Shown in pieces: positions 7,837-15,947 of a stretch of DNA of 64,000 nt (positions within the stretch are counted from its first letter, which is position 1; every line of letters begins with the position of its first letter). The position numbers were made by a program, and so were the translations under genes. Origin of the DNA: an uncultured Bacilli bacterium (GTDB taxonomy: Bacteria; Bacillota_I; Bacilli_A; ML615J-28; CAG-698); assembly GCA_934096585.1 (NCBI GenBank), contig CAKOMG010000001.1:62001-126000 (forward strand), given 5' to 3'. The notes under the pieces were generated by a model. It made no database searches and had not been told where the DNA came from. It worked only from the letters and a program-made list of their open reading frames with translations.

Positions 7837-9513
7837 TTATTGTTTTATATTAATATCGTTAATTGTAACCATGACAATTGGATTTTTATTCATTTGCTTT
7901 TTAATAAAGTTTATTATCTTTTCACGTAAATTATCTTGAGCTTTATCCCAGTTAATATATTTTTTATACATAAAAGAATAAACATTTTCCGCAATCATAT
8001 CTTTCAATTCTTCCATCAATTCTGTATCAGAATCATGAATAGAAAAGCCTTTAAAAACTATCTCTGGTCCAGAAATAATAGTTCTAGTATTTGATTCAAT
8101 GACAATTGCCACAATGACAACACCCTCTTGTGCAAGAAGTTCTCTATCTTTCATGACAACTTCATTAATATCACCAACTATACTACCATCAACTAATACA
8201 TCACCTACAGATACTTTTTCAATTTTTCCTTTATAAGAACCATTTTCGAAGTAAGCAACATCGCCATTGTCTAACATAATAGTTCTTTCTTCACTATAGC
8301 CAGCATCTAAAATAATTTGTTTTTGTTGATACTGGTGTCGGAATTCACCTACTATTGGTATAATATATTTCGGATTAAGCATACTATAAAGCATCTTCAA
8401 ATCTTCACTATCTGCATGTGAACTTTTTAAGATATTCTTTTTTAAATTGACAACAGTTGCACCAGATCTAGCAAGTAAATCTAGAGTGCTATTTGCAATT
8501 TTTTCTGTTCCATTCATTGGTGGAGTAACTAAATATACTAAATCTTTATTAGTAATTTGAATTAGTCTATCTAAATGTTTGCACATTCTAAGTAACATAA
8601 AGAAAGGTTCATGGCGATTACCCGCAACTATGACAACTAAATCTTTATCATCGTTATGATGAGTATCATCAATAAATTTTAAATTTACTAATTTATTTTC
8701 TGGAACTTTTAAATATCCACAATTGATGGCAATATTTACAATTTTTTGAGTTTTAATTCCTAGAATAGCTACTCTTCTATTATGTTCAACACTTAAATTA
8801 ATGATCCTTTGAATTCTATCTAAATCCGTTGAATAAACTGAAACGATTAATCTTTGATTTTTTTGTAGTGCATCAATCATCTCATGATCAAACGCAATGT
8901 TATTAGGAGCTCTATTAATATTGGATGTACCCAAGCTTTCTGGGGCTAATGCTAAAACACCATTTTTCGCAATTTCATTAATTTTCGCATAACTTGTTTG
9001 ATATCTTTTATCTGTGTTAGTATCTAAACAAAAGTCAGGAGCAAAAACAATTGCACCATCTTTTGTACAAATTGCAATATTAATTGATTCCGGTATGCTA
9101 TGACTTACATTATAAAACTGAACAGTCACATCTCCAAATGATAATTTTTTATCTTGATTTATTCGATATAAATGATAATTTTTAATATTAAGTCCCGCTT
9201 CTTGTAATGCATCTTCAACGATAGAAATAGTGAAATGCGTTCCAAAGACATTTACATTAAATTCCTTTAAAAATTCTGGTATAGCTCCAATATGATCCTC
9301 ATGTCCATGACTTAAGAAAACTCCTTGAATTCTGTTTTTATTTTCTCTTAAATATTGAAAGTCAGGTAAAATGGTATCAATTCCGTATAAATCAACACTA
9401 GGATATTTAAGTCCTGCATCTAATACAAAAATACGTTCATCCACTTCACAAACAAACATATTTTTTCCATTTTCTCCTAAACCACCTAATCCAAAAAATT
9501 TTATTTTGCTCAT
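7837..9513 (-). CDS. RNase J-type beta-CASP ribonuclease (divergent)
   Basis: Metallo-beta-lactamase/beta-CASP nuclease of 558 residues, the usual RNase J length, acting in mRNA decay and rRNA maturation. The metal site is intact: SHGHEDH (69-74), His138 and Asp160. The beta-CASP part differs from standard RNase J. Motif A reads PESLG instead of SDST (Glu192 could serve), motif B His366 is present, and motif C is IPIVGE with Val388 where RNA-specific enzymes have His. The start at 9513 is supported by AGGTG and by a promoter lying inside the 72-nt upstream in-frame extension. Whether it is J1- or J2-like needs a tree. Confidence 0.88.
   Translation of the reverse strand: MSKIKFFGLGGLGENGKNMFVCEVDERIFVLDAGLKYPSVDLYGIDTILPDFQYLRENKNRIQGVFLSHGHEDHIGAIPEFLKEFNVNVFGTHFTISIVEDALQEAGLNIKNYHLYRINQDKKLSFGDVTVQFYNVSHSIPESINIAICTKDGAIVFAPDFCLDTNTDKRYQTSYAKINEIAKNGVLALAPESLGTSNINRAPNNIAFDHEMIDALQKNQRLIVSVYSTDLDRIQRIINLSVEHNRRVAILGIKTQKIVNIAINCGYLKVPENKLVNLKFIDDTHHNDDKDLVVIVAGNRHEPFFMLLRMCKHLDRLIQITNKDLVYLVTPPMNGTEKIANSTLDLLARSGATVVNLKKNILKSSHADSEDLKMLYSMLNPKYIIPIVGEFRHQYQQKQIILDAGYSEERTIMLDNGDVAYFENGSYKGKIEKVSVGDVLVDGSIVGDINEVVMKDRELLAQEGVVIVAIVIESNTRTIISGPEIVFKGFSIHDSDTELMEELKDMIAENVYSFMYKKYINWDKAQDNLREKIINFIKKQMNKNPIVMVTINDINIKQ
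7850..7877 (-). promoter_or_regulatory. candidate alaS T-box promoter inside the RNase J 3' end
   Basis: TTGTCA (7877-7872), 16-nt spacer and TATTAA (7855-7850) lie within the last codons of the nuclease gene. A start here would put stem I about 8-10 nt from the transcript end, as expected for a T-box leader. The -10 is imperfect. Confidence 0.4.
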
Positions 9514-9535
9514 AAATACACCTAAATCTTTATTT

Positions 9536-9564
9536 ATTATATCACAATTGAGTAAAAATAACAA
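9536..9564 (-). promoter_or_regulatory. sigma-A promoter of the RNase J gene
   Basis: TTGTTA (9564-9559), 17-nt spacer, TGA-TATAAT (9541-9536). The -35 lies inside the downstream arm of the terminator of the preceding gene. Confidence 0.65.
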
Positions 9565-9582
9565 CACTTTTTTAGTGTTGTT
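9560..9582 (-). terminator. terminator after DUF1540 gene
   Basis: AACAACACT (minus strand) pairs perfectly with AGTGTTGTT across a 5-nt A-rich loop, followed by ATTTTT. It closes the spoVA-DUF1540 transcript. Confidence 0.8.
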
Positions 9583-9601
9583 CATACTTTTTTAGAATAC
9601 T

Positions 9602-9919
9602 TTAAATTGTGAAAGTTTGACATTTAGTTTCGTTAGTTTCAGTAGATCTAGGTCCACTAATCTTCACATTTTCACTTGCACACATACCATTACAATTGTA
9701 TTCACAATTTCTAGCATCACACTCAATACTTATGTATTGATTTAAGCCATCAAAACTAGCAAACTCTGTATTAAAGTTATTTTCATAATCATGTTTTTTC
9801 TTGTGAAAAGTTACACATTTTTTTGCACTAATATCATCATTTACATGAATAACACTTTTTGTACATAAGTTTTCACAGTTATATACGCACTTACAAGCAC
9901 TACAATTTAGTTTTGGCAT
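9602..9919 (-). CDS. double DUF1540 cysteine-rich protein
   Basis: 105 residues containing two copies of the DUF1540 pattern, each with C-x5-C-x-YNC-type spacing and a final C-x-TF (KKCVTF and TKCQTF). The cysteines suggest metal or Fe-S binding; no function is established. The start at 9919 (MPKLNCSAC) is set by a perfect AGGAGGTG 7 nt upstream, rather than the longer frame that begins inside spoVAE. It lies directly after spoVAC-AD-AE and before a terminator, so it is probably co-expressed in the forespore. DUF1540 proteins are common in spore formers. Confidence 0.85.
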   Translation of the reverse strand: MPKLNCSACKCVYNCENLCTKSVIHVNDDISAKKCVTFHKKKHDYENNFNTEFASFDGLNQYISIECDARNCEYNCNGMCASENVKISGPRSTETNETKCQTFTI

Positions 9920-9932
9920 TCGTTTCACCTCC

Positions 9933-10283
9933 TTATCCTTTTGGTTTAAATATAAGAGCAATAATAAAACTACACACTATTGCTACAACAATACCTGCAG
10001 AAGTCAAGTCAAACAAACCACTAATTATGCCTATGTAACCAACTTCTTTAGCCTTAATAATTGCGGAATCTGTTAATGAAGCCCCAAATGATGAAATTGG
10101 CAAATATGCACCTGCTCCAAATATTCTCACGAACACTTGATATATCCCAAGTCCACCAAGAATAGAGCCGATTAAAACAAATAAACAGGTAACGTATATA
10201 GGTAATAATTTAAATTTATCCATTAATAACTGACCTAATGCGCAAATTAAGCCTCCAAACAAAAAAGCATATAAATAAATCAT
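9933..10283 (-). CDS. spoVAE: stage V sporulation protein AE
   Basis: Membrane subunit of the SpoVA channel that moves dipicolinic acid into and out of the spore core. It has 116 residues, about four hydrophobic segments and the family motif FGAGAYLPISSFGASLTDSA. The ATG at 10283 overlaps the spoVAD stop (TTAATG), and GGAGG lies upstream within spoVAD. A longer frame to 10340 would only add spoVAD-overlapping residues. Confidence 0.92.
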   Translation of the reverse strand: MIYLYAFLFGGLICALGQLLMDKFKLLPIYVTCLFVLIGSILGGLGIYQVFVRIFGAGAYLPISSFGASLTDSAIIKAKEVGYIGIISGLFDLTSAGIVVAIVCSFIIALIFKPKG

Positions 10284-11284
10284 TAAACAACCTCCAATGC
10301 AATTGCATGTGTTATTCCAGGAATACTTTCCTTTTGACATAATATTGATGGATTATGAAGTGCCCCCGTTGCTAATAATAGGACTTTTTTATATACTTTG
10401 TTTCTCATTTGATTTAATATAAAACTAAAAGCAACAGCTGGTAAACATCCACAACCCGACCCACCACTATATACATTTTGACTTTTCAAATCATAAATCA
10501 TTGTCCCCGCATCCTCATAATTATCATGAAAATATATTTCTTGTGAATAGCAGATATTCAAAAATAATTCTTTACCGAATGTAGATAAATCACCACTTAA
10601 AATGAGATCATACTCCGTTATATCAATTTCAAAATCTTCTAAATGTTGCTTTAAAGTATAATAGCATGATGGAGCCATAGCACGTCCTAGATCTTGGGGA
10701 TCTTTTAAATCATAATCAACTACTGTTCCAATTGTTCCTCTTGTGATTTTTATATCACTAAAATCACTTGATAAAATGACGGATGTTGATGATGTAACTG
10801 TTGAAGTTATATACTTTGGTTTTTGACACCCATATTCATTAGGATATCTAAATTGTTTCTCAGCCATTGCATTATGACTACTAACATTGACCATAATGTT
10901 ATGATATCCACATCTATCAATTAATAATGATGCCATTATCAATCCTTCTACACTAGAAGCACATGCACTAAAAATACCAAGATACGGAGTATCATAGTAG
11001 CGCATTGCATAACTTCCTATAATTATTTGATTATTTAAATCTCCACTGACAACTAATTCAATATCTTTTTCATTGATTCTACTTTTCTTTAATGCAATTG
11101 ATGCAGCTGTGTTATACATTTTTATCTCTGCTTTTTCCCAACTTTTTTCATTGCAATTTAACTTATCAAAGCAATAATCAAAATATTTTTCTAAAGGCCC
11201 TTTCTTTTCTTTTGGTCCCACTACAACTGCGCTACTTTTTAAATAAACATTTTCAAATATAATGCTTGATTTTCCTATTTTCAT
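10283..11284 (-). CDS. spoVAD: stage V sporulation protein AD
   Basis: Soluble, thiolase-fold SpoVA subunit that binds dipicolinic acid. Family blocks seen include MYNTAASIALKKS, YLGIFSACASSVEGL, and GGSGCGCLPAVAFSF near the end. 333 residues from the ATG at 11284, which overlaps the end of spoVAC by about one codon's spacing. It is the middle gene of the minimal AC-AD-AE cassette found in many clostridia; spoVAA and spoVAB of Bacillus are absent here. Confidence 0.94.
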   Translation of the reverse strand: MKIGKSSIIFENVYLKSSAVVVGPKEKKGPLEKYFDYCFDKLNCNEKSWEKAEIKMYNTAASIALKKSRINEKDIELVVSGDLNNQIIIGSYAMRYYDTPYLGIFSACASSVEGLIMASLLIDRCGYHNIMVNVSSHNAMAEKQFRYPNEYGCQKPKYITSTVTSSTSVILSSDFSDIKITRGTIGTVVDYDLKDPQDLGRAMAPSCYYTLKQHLEDFEIDITEYDLILSGDLSTFGKELFLNICYSQEIYFHDNYEDAGTMIYDLKSQNVYSGGSGCGCLPAVAFSFILNQMRNKVYKKVLLLATGALHNPSILCQKESIPGITHAIALEVV

Positions 11285-11285
11285 A

Positions 11286-11723
11286 TTACATACCCAAAAC
11301 AAAATAAATGCTAGCTACAATAAAAGCTGAAATGACCCCAATAATTATTACGCTACCCGCAAGTTTAAACATGTTATTAATAATCCCTAAAACTATTCCC
11401 TCACTTTTAGACTCCATAGCACTGCTAGTCATTGAATTGGCAAATCCAGTTATGGGAATAATTGTACCTGCCCCTGCAAATTGACCAATTTTATCATACC
11501 AACCAATACCAGTAAGAAATGAACCTAAAATGATCATTGAGATTGTTGAAAGACATTGAGCAGTTTTTTCATCAAATTTTAATATTAATAATCCTTTTAT
11601 AAATTGCGCAACTAAACATATAAATCCCCCAACAAAAAACGCTCTAATCATATTTCTTGTAACGTTACGTTTGGGTGTAGATTCTTTAATTAAATTATTA
11701 ATTATTTCATTTTTATTTTTCAT
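11286..11723 (-). CDS. spoVAC: stage V sporulation protein AC
   Basis: Integral membrane SpoVA subunit, implicated as a mechanosensitive channel component in Bacillus. 145 residues with a Lys/Arg-rich N-terminus and four hydrophobic segments. The motif FAGAGTIIPITGFANSMTSSAME is shared in part with SpoVAE, as expected for related subunits. I chose ATG 11723 with GTGGTGA upstream over the in-frame GTG at 11735. It starts the spoVA operon just after the sigF terminator. Confidence 0.92.
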   Translation of the reverse strand: MKNKNEIINNLIKESTPKRNVTRNMIRAFFVGGFICLVAQFIKGLLILKFDEKTAQCLSTISMIILGSFLTGIGWYDKIGQFAGAGTIIPITGFANSMTSSAMESKSEGIVLGIINNMFKLAGSVIIIGVISAFIVASIYFVLGM

Positions 11724-11741
11724 ATTAATCACCACTTACTT

Positions 11742-11771
11742 TATTATTTGAACTCTTTTAATAAATATACA
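11742..11771 (-). promoter_or_regulatory. candidate sigma-G promoter of spoVA operon
   Basis: TGTATA (11771-11766), 17-nt spacer and AATAATA (11748-11742) fit the forespore pattern of a -35 like TGnATA with a -10 like CATAMTA. In Bacillus spoVA is sigma-G dependent. The predicted leader is very short, about 12-14 nt, which lowers confidence. Confidence 0.35.
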
Positions 11772-11774
11772 AAA

Positions 11775-11808
11775 AAAGGAATAAACTTTTTGAAAAGTTT
11801 ATTCCTTT
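11775..11808 (-). terminator. terminator between sigF and spoVAC
   Basis: A 16-nt perfect inverted repeat (11775-11790 / 11793-11808) followed on the minus strand by seven T. It separates the early spoIIA operon from the later spoVA operon. Confidence 0.9.
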
Positions 11809-11818
11809 AATAATTTAA

Positions 11819-12439
11819 TTAACTAATCATTTTTTTAATTGTTTTTAAAGCTATACTTTCAAGCCTTGATACTTTAGCTTGTGAACATTTTAATATTTTA
11901 GCAATATGTTTTTGTGAGTAAGCTTTATAATATTTTAATATAATAATTTCTTGCAAATTACTTTCTAATTTTTTAACAGCGTATTTCAATAAATCATTAT
12001 GGCTAGACGTATCAGGAATTAAATCTACTAATTCTTTTCCTTCATCTTCTTTATTTAATGATTCAATGCTTTTATTATAATTTAAAGCTAAAAGAACATT
12101 ATCTTCTCTAACTTCTAGTTTTTCCGCAATTTCCTTTATTGTTTTGTTTTCATACTTTTTTATTTCTTTTTTTATTTTTATTATTTCTTTTGATAATACT
12201 ATTAAATTATTTTCTCTCATTTCTTTTTTTATTGCGCTAATTATGAAGATTGAAGCAAAACTAGCAAAATTATTATTGATTTTATTATCATATTTTAATG
12301 ATGCTTCATATAAACCACTAAGTCCTGCTTGTATTAAATCATCTTTATCTATATATCCGTAATTCATTTTATTTGCAATATTATAAACCAACCCAATATT
12401 ATTATCAAATAACTCATTATATGAATTGTTCATTTTCAT
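11819..12439 (-). CDS. sigF: forespore sigma factor F
   Basis: RNA polymerase sigma-70 family factor for the first forespore regulon. 206 residues hold region 2 (NNIGLVYNIANKM, then DKDDLIQAGLSGLYEA), region 3 and a C-terminal region 4 helix-turn-helix (YSQKHIAKILKCSQAKVSRLE). It is about 50 residues shorter than Bacillus SigF, mainly at the N-terminus. The position after spoIIAA-spoIIAB fixes the identity. It overlaps spoIIAB by about 23 nt; ATG 12433 is an alternative start, and no strong ribosome site discriminates. Confidence 0.9.
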   Translation of the reverse strand: MKMNNSYNELFDNNIGLVYNIANKMNYGYIDKDDLIQAGLSGLYEASLKYDNKINNNFASFASIFIISAIKKEMRENNLIVLSKEIIKIKKEIKKYENKTIKEIAEKLEVREDNVLLALNYNKSIESLNKEDEGKELVDLIPDTSSHNDLLKYAVKKLESNLQEIIILKYYKAYSQKHIAKILKCSQAKVSRLESIALKTIKKMIS

Positions 12440-12866
12440 TTTGATCTTCTATTATTCTTTTTTTACAAACTACTTTTGTTCCTTCACCTAGTTTTGATTC
12501 AACAATCATTTCATCTGAAAATACTTCCATTATAGTAAAACCTAAACCTGCTCTTTCTTCTTGTAGTTTTGTGGAAAAGAGAGGCTCTTTAGCTTTTTCA
12601 ACATCTTCTATTCCAACTCCAAAGTCTTCAACTACTATTGTCAATAACTCTTCATCCAAATCAAATTCTAAATTTACAATTTTATTTTCATCATTTAAAT
12701 ATCCATGAACAATAGCATTTGTGACTGCCTCACTTACAATAGTTTTTATTTCATTCAAATAATTTATTGTTAAATCACAATTGACAAGAAAACTTGCAAT
12801 TGCACCTCTTGCAAAAGTTATATTGTTTTTATTTGCACTCATTTTTATTTTAACATTATTCTTCAT
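12417..12866 (-). CDS. spoIIAB: anti-sigma F factor, serine kinase
   Basis: GHKL-type ATPase/kinase that holds sigma-F inactive and phosphorylates SpoIIAA. 149 residues with the N box (EAVTNAIVHGYLN), the G1 box (VEDFGVGIED) and the G2 box (AGLGFTIMEVF). The start codon overlaps the spoIIAA stop by one base, giving coupled, near-stoichiometric synthesis. Confidence 0.96.
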   Translation of the reverse strand: MKNNVKIKMSANKNNITFARGAIASFLVNCDLTINYLNEIKTIVSEAVTNAIVHGYLNDENKIVNLEFDLDEELLTIVVEDFGVGIEDVEKAKEPLFSTKLQEERAGLGFTIMEVFSDEMIVESKLGEGTKVVCKKRIIEDQNENEQFI

Positions 12867-13213
12867 TAAGCTACCCCCAAGTAATAATTTGCATCTTCTT
12901 CATCTTTTTTCATTTCACAAATTCTAGCAAGACCTGATAACATCACTAATCTTTTTATTTGTTCATTTAAATTGCATAATACAATAGTACCATTAATTTT
13001 TTTAATTGTATTATATCTTCCAATAATAAAACCAATACCACTACTGTCCATAAATGTTAGTTTTTTAAAATTAAATACTAAATGTTTAATATTATATTTA
13101 TCTATTAATTCAATCATTTTGTATCTTAAATTTTCAACGTTTTTTTGATCTAATTCACCATCAAATCTAATATACAAAATATTTCTTTTAATAAATATTT
13201 CTGTATTTAACAT
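12866..13213 (-). CDS. spoIIAA: anti-anti-sigma F factor
   Basis: STAS-domain protein that releases sigma-F from SpoIIAB. 115 residues with the phosphorylatable Ser in FMDSSGIGFIIGRY (near residue 58). It is the first gene of the spoIIA operon, with AGGAGG 8 nt before the ATG. Upstream lies a sigma-A-like promoter; I could not see a convincing sigma-H promoter of the kind used in Bacillus. Confidence 0.95.
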   Translation of the reverse strand: MLNTEIFIKRNILYIRFDGELDQKNVENLRYKMIELIDKYNIKHLVFNFKKLTFMDSSGIGFIIGRYNTIKKINGTIVLCNLNEQIKRLVMLSGLARICEMKKDEEDANYYLGVA

Positions 13214-13243
13214 TTCTATACCTCCTAAATATGCATTAAATAT

Positions 13244-13271
13244 ATCATAATGAAATTGCTAATATTGTCAT
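13244..13271 (-). promoter_or_regulatory. candidate promoter of spoIIA operon
   Basis: ATGACA (13271-13266), 16-nt spacer, TATGAT (13249-13244); each hexamer has one mismatch to the sigma-A consensus. Confidence 0.45.
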
Positions 13272-13298
13272 AAAATGAATTTAAAAATAAATTTAAAA

Positions 13299-13330
13299 AA
13301 ATAGATACACTCTATAGAGTATATCTATTT
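13299..13330 (-). terminator. terminator after superoxide reductase gene
   Basis: A 14-bp stem (one mismatch) with loop TATA, followed on the minus strand by a run of seven T. Confidence 0.85.
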
Positions 13331-13347
13331 ATTCACTAGTTTTGTTA

Positions 13348-13722
13348 TTATGCTTTCCATAAGCCATGCAAATTACAATATGCATAAACACTTAAAACTT
13401 CATCACCATCTGATAAAGCAAACTTAGCTTCTGGTTTATCATTTGGTTTCAAGCACTTTCTTTGATTGCCTTGCTTTGTATGAATAGAAATCCATTCAAT
13501 ATAATGTTCTTCTTGCATTGGGTGAGTAACACTACCTACTTCAACACTCACAACATTTCCTTCTACGTGATATACAGGAATATGTTTTTCCTTAGATGCT
13601 TCAACAACACCTGGAATTAATTCTTGCATAGGTTCACCACAACAAGTAATAACGCCTTTATTATCTTTCACAACAGCCACTATGTTTCCACAATGTTTAC
13701 ATTTTAAAAATCTTTGTTCCAT
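13348..13722 (-). CDS. desulfoferrodoxin / superoxide reductase
   Basis: Two-iron superoxide reductase of anaerobes, reducing superoxide to peroxide without making oxygen. The N-terminal desulforedoxin domain has four Cys (8, 11, 27, 28). The C-terminal catalytic iron centre has His47, His67, His73, Cys116 and His119, the last two in YCNLHGLW. 124 residues is the normal length. AAGGAGG precedes the ATG. A single-gene unit with its own promoter and terminator; a palindrome overlaps the -35. Confidence 0.95.
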   Translation of the reverse strand: MEQRFLKCKHCGNIVAVVKDNKGVITCCGEPMQELIPGVVEASKEKHIPVYHVEGNVVSVEVGSVTHPMQEEHYIEWISIHTKQGNQRKCLKPNDKPEAKFALSDGDEVLSVYAYCNLHGLWKA

Positions 13723-13746
13723 AGAATCCTCCTTTAAGTTATCTTT

Positions 13747-13775
13747 ATTTTATCATATTTTAAAAAAACACGCAA
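13747..13775 (-). promoter_or_regulatory. promoter of superoxide reductase gene
   Basis: TTGCGT (13775-13770), 17-nt spacer, TGA-TAAAAT (13752-13747): an extended -10 promoter about 25 nt from the start codon. Confidence 0.65.
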
Positions 13776-13784
13776 ATGATTTGC
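13772..13784. promoter_or_regulatory. palindromic operator candidate over the -35 (Fur-family-like)
   Basis: GCAAAT-G-ATTTGC is a 6-1-6 inverted repeat with the AAT-n-ATT core seen in Fur/PerR boxes. It overlaps the -35 of a superoxide-defence gene. As a hairpin it would have only a short stem, so it is a poor terminator for the preceding gene. Confidence 0.4.
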
Positions 13785-13789
13785 TTCTT

Positions 13790-14080
13790 TTAAAAATAAA
13801 TAAATCCAATTTTTTTATAAATAATTATGCCAATAATAATTTGCATAATTAAAGATCCAAAATTAACAAAAACAAAATACCAATGTTTCGTTTTATGTCT
13901 AAATAAATACATTCCACATATACCACCAATTGCCCCGCAAAGAAATGATGATAAAAGTAAAGTTGCCTCTTTAATTCTCCATTTATTCTTTTTGGCTCTA
14001 TTCTTATCAATCATATATAATAAGAAAGTAATAACACTCATAATAATAACTATTAATAAATATATATCCATATTATTCAT
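13790..14080 (-). CDS. DUF1294 membrane protein
   Basis: 96 residues with about three hydrophobic segments and the DUF1294 signature: DKNRAKKNKWRIKE after the first helix, then GAIGGICGMYLFRHKTKHW. The function is unknown. It overlaps the end of the aldehyde dehydrogenase gene by 8 nt and is probably the last gene of that operon. Confidence 0.85.
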   Translation of the reverse strand: MNNMDIYLLIVIIMSVITFLLYMIDKNRAKKNKWRIKEATLLLSSFLCGAIGGICGMYLFRHKTKHWYFVFVNFGSLIMQIIIGIIIYKKIGFIYF

Positions 14081-15440
14081 CCTCTATTTTTGAAAATTTT
14101 TTTAATAATTTTAGTTTTTTATTAGTGTATGGTGGATACTTAATATTAATTTCCATCTTATGCTTACACAAAATGCTTTTTTGATGACTAAATATTTGAA
14201 ATGATGCTTTGCCATGATAATTTCCCATTCCACTTTGACCAACTCCACCAAATGGTAAATTATCGTTTGTCAAGTGCATAATAGTTTCATTTATACATCC
14301 TCCACCAAAACTAATATTTTTTAATACCTTTTTAACTTCCTTTTTATCATTTGAAAACAAATATAACGCTAAAGATTTTTCTTTTTGTTTTAAATCATTT
14401 ATAACATCATCAATATTATCAAATTCTATAATTGGCAAAATTGGTCCAAATATTTCTTCTTGCATTATCAAATCATTGTAAGCGACATTATCCATAATAG
14501 TTGGTTCAAGTAATCTACCATTAAAATTTCCTCCAAATATTACATTTTTATGATCTATTAAACCTTTAAGTCTTTCAACATGCTTTTCATTAATTATATA
14601 ACAAAAATCACTTCTTAATTCTTCATTTATATAATTTTGTTTTTTAACTTCATCTATTAAACAATCAATTAACTCTTTCTTTATACTCTTATCAACTAAT
14701 AAATAATCAGGTGCTACACATGTTTGACCGGCATTTAAATATTTACCCCACACAATTCGCTTTGCGGATAAAGGTATATCGCAACTCTTTGTAACTATAC
14801 ATGGTGACTTACCACCTAGCTCCAAACAAACGGGAGTTAAATATTTACTAGCTTTCTCCATAACGATTTTACCAACTTTAAATCCCCCAGTAAAAAATAT
14901 AAAATCAAATCTTTGGTCTAACAAATTAGCATTAACAGTTCTATCACCTAAACATACATAAATATATTGTTTATCAAATACTTTCAATAAGTTGTAAATT
15001 GCATTTGATACATTTTCACTATAATTAGAAGGTTTTAAAATAACAGTATTACCACTAGCAATAGCTCCAACTAATGGAACTAACGATAATTGTAACGGAT
15101 AATTCCAAGGTGATATAATTAAACAAACGCCATATGGTTCATTATAAATATAACCTTTAGATGGAAAATTAAAAATATGTGTTTTTTTTCGCACTGGTTT
15201 CATTAGTTTTTTTAAATGCTTTAACATATAATCAATTTCCATTAAAACCATAGCAAATTCTGTACCTATAACATCAAATTCTTGTTTATTAAAATCTTTA
15301 ATAAATGCTTCTATTATAAAATCTTTATTTTTAATTAATTCACTTTTTAATTGTTTTAATGCATTAATTCGAACATTATAATCTAATGTTACACCACTAT
15401 TAAAATATGCCCTTTGTTTATTAATTATATTTTCAATCAT
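14073..15440 (-). CDS. NAD(P)-dependent aldehyde dehydrogenase (class 3 type)
   Basis: Oxidises aldehydes to acids. 455 residues, close to the short AldX/YwdH group. Seen in order: PYGVCLIISPWNYPLQL (cofactor-side Asn), ELGGKSPCIV with the general-base Glu, GQTCVAPDYLL with the catalytic Cys, and EEIFGPILPII. The C-terminal tail is hydrophobic-basic, as in membrane-associated members. It lies 3 nt after the thioesterase gene and overlaps the DUF1294 gene, so the three form one operon. A lipid-derived fatty aldehyde substrate is plausible but inferred. Confidence 0.92.
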   Translation of the reverse strand: MIENIINKQRAYFNSGVTLDYNVRINALKQLKSELIKNKDFIIEAFIKDFNKQEFDVIGTEFAMVLMEIDYMLKHLKKLMKPVRKKTHIFNFPSKGYIYNEPYGVCLIISPWNYPLQLSLVPLVGAIASGNTVILKPSNYSENVSNAIYNLLKVFDKQYIYVCLGDRTVNANLLDQRFDFIFFTGGFKVGKIVMEKASKYLTPVCLELGGKSPCIVTKSCDIPLSAKRIVWGKYLNAGQTCVAPDYLLVDKSIKKELIDCLIDEVKKQNYINEELRSDFCYIINEKHVERLKGLIDHKNVIFGGNFNGRLLEPTIMDNVAYNDLIMQEEIFGPILPIIEFDNIDDVINDLKQKEKSLALYLFSNDKKEVKKVLKNISFGGGCINETIMHLTNDNLPFGGVGQSGMGNYHGKASFQIFSHQKSILCKHKMEINIKYPPYTNKKLKLLKKFSKIEDE

Positions 15441-15443
15441 ACT

Positions 15444-15929
15444 TTACTCTATTTCTGTAACATTATCTTCTTGATAAACATTAACATCTTCATGATTACT
15501 AGATGCAATCTTTGATAAAGGGAGTTTCATATAACAAGCTTCTGCACTCGCAAGTAAATTACCATCCATATCATATATTTCTCCAGTTCCTTCAAAATGA
15601 CGAGGTTTACTATTAATTATTCTTCCTACTCCCTTTAATTTAGTGTTGTATGGAACAGGTTTTCTAAACTTAACATTAAGTGTCATTGTTACACCCCAAA
15701 CGTGTGGTTCTTCTATCCATATAGCTCTACCAACTAGTTCATCCAATAAACATGAAATCATTCCACCATGAACTCTCCCTGGATAACTTTGATGAATTTC
15801 TTTGTACTCAAAAATTGTTACAACTGTTTTATCTTCCATTTCATAAAATGGTGCTTTTACACCAGATTCATTTTCAAGTCCACATATTAAACACATTTTA
15901 CTATTTGATTGTTTTTTAATTACTTTCAT
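15444..15929 (-). CDS. PaaI-type hotdog thioesterase
   Basis: Acyl-CoA thioesterase-like hotdog protein of 161 residues. The family HGG motif is in RVHGGMISCLLDELVG, followed by TLNVKFRKPVPY. The N-terminus has CLICGLENESG, a Cys-x2-Cys-Gly element common in this subfamily. First gene of the thioesterase-ALDH-DUF1294 operon with AGGAG before the ATG. The last ~20 residues after the fold are acidic and unconserved-looking. Confidence 0.87.
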   Translation of the reverse strand: MKVIKKQSNSKMCLICGLENESGVKAPFYEMEDKTVVTIFEYKEIHQSYPGRVHGGMISCLLDELVGRAIWIEEPHVWGVTMTLNVKFRKPVPYNTKLKGVGRIINSKPRHFEGTGEIYDMDGNLLASAEACYMKLPLSKIASSNHEDVNVYQEDNVTEIE

Positions 15930-15947
15930 ATTTTTTCTCCTACTTAT

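Noticed and set aside
9933..11723. Absence of spoVAA, spoVAB and spoVAF as an anomaly
   Set aside because: The minimal AC-AD-AE set is common in clostridia and other non-Bacillus spore formers.
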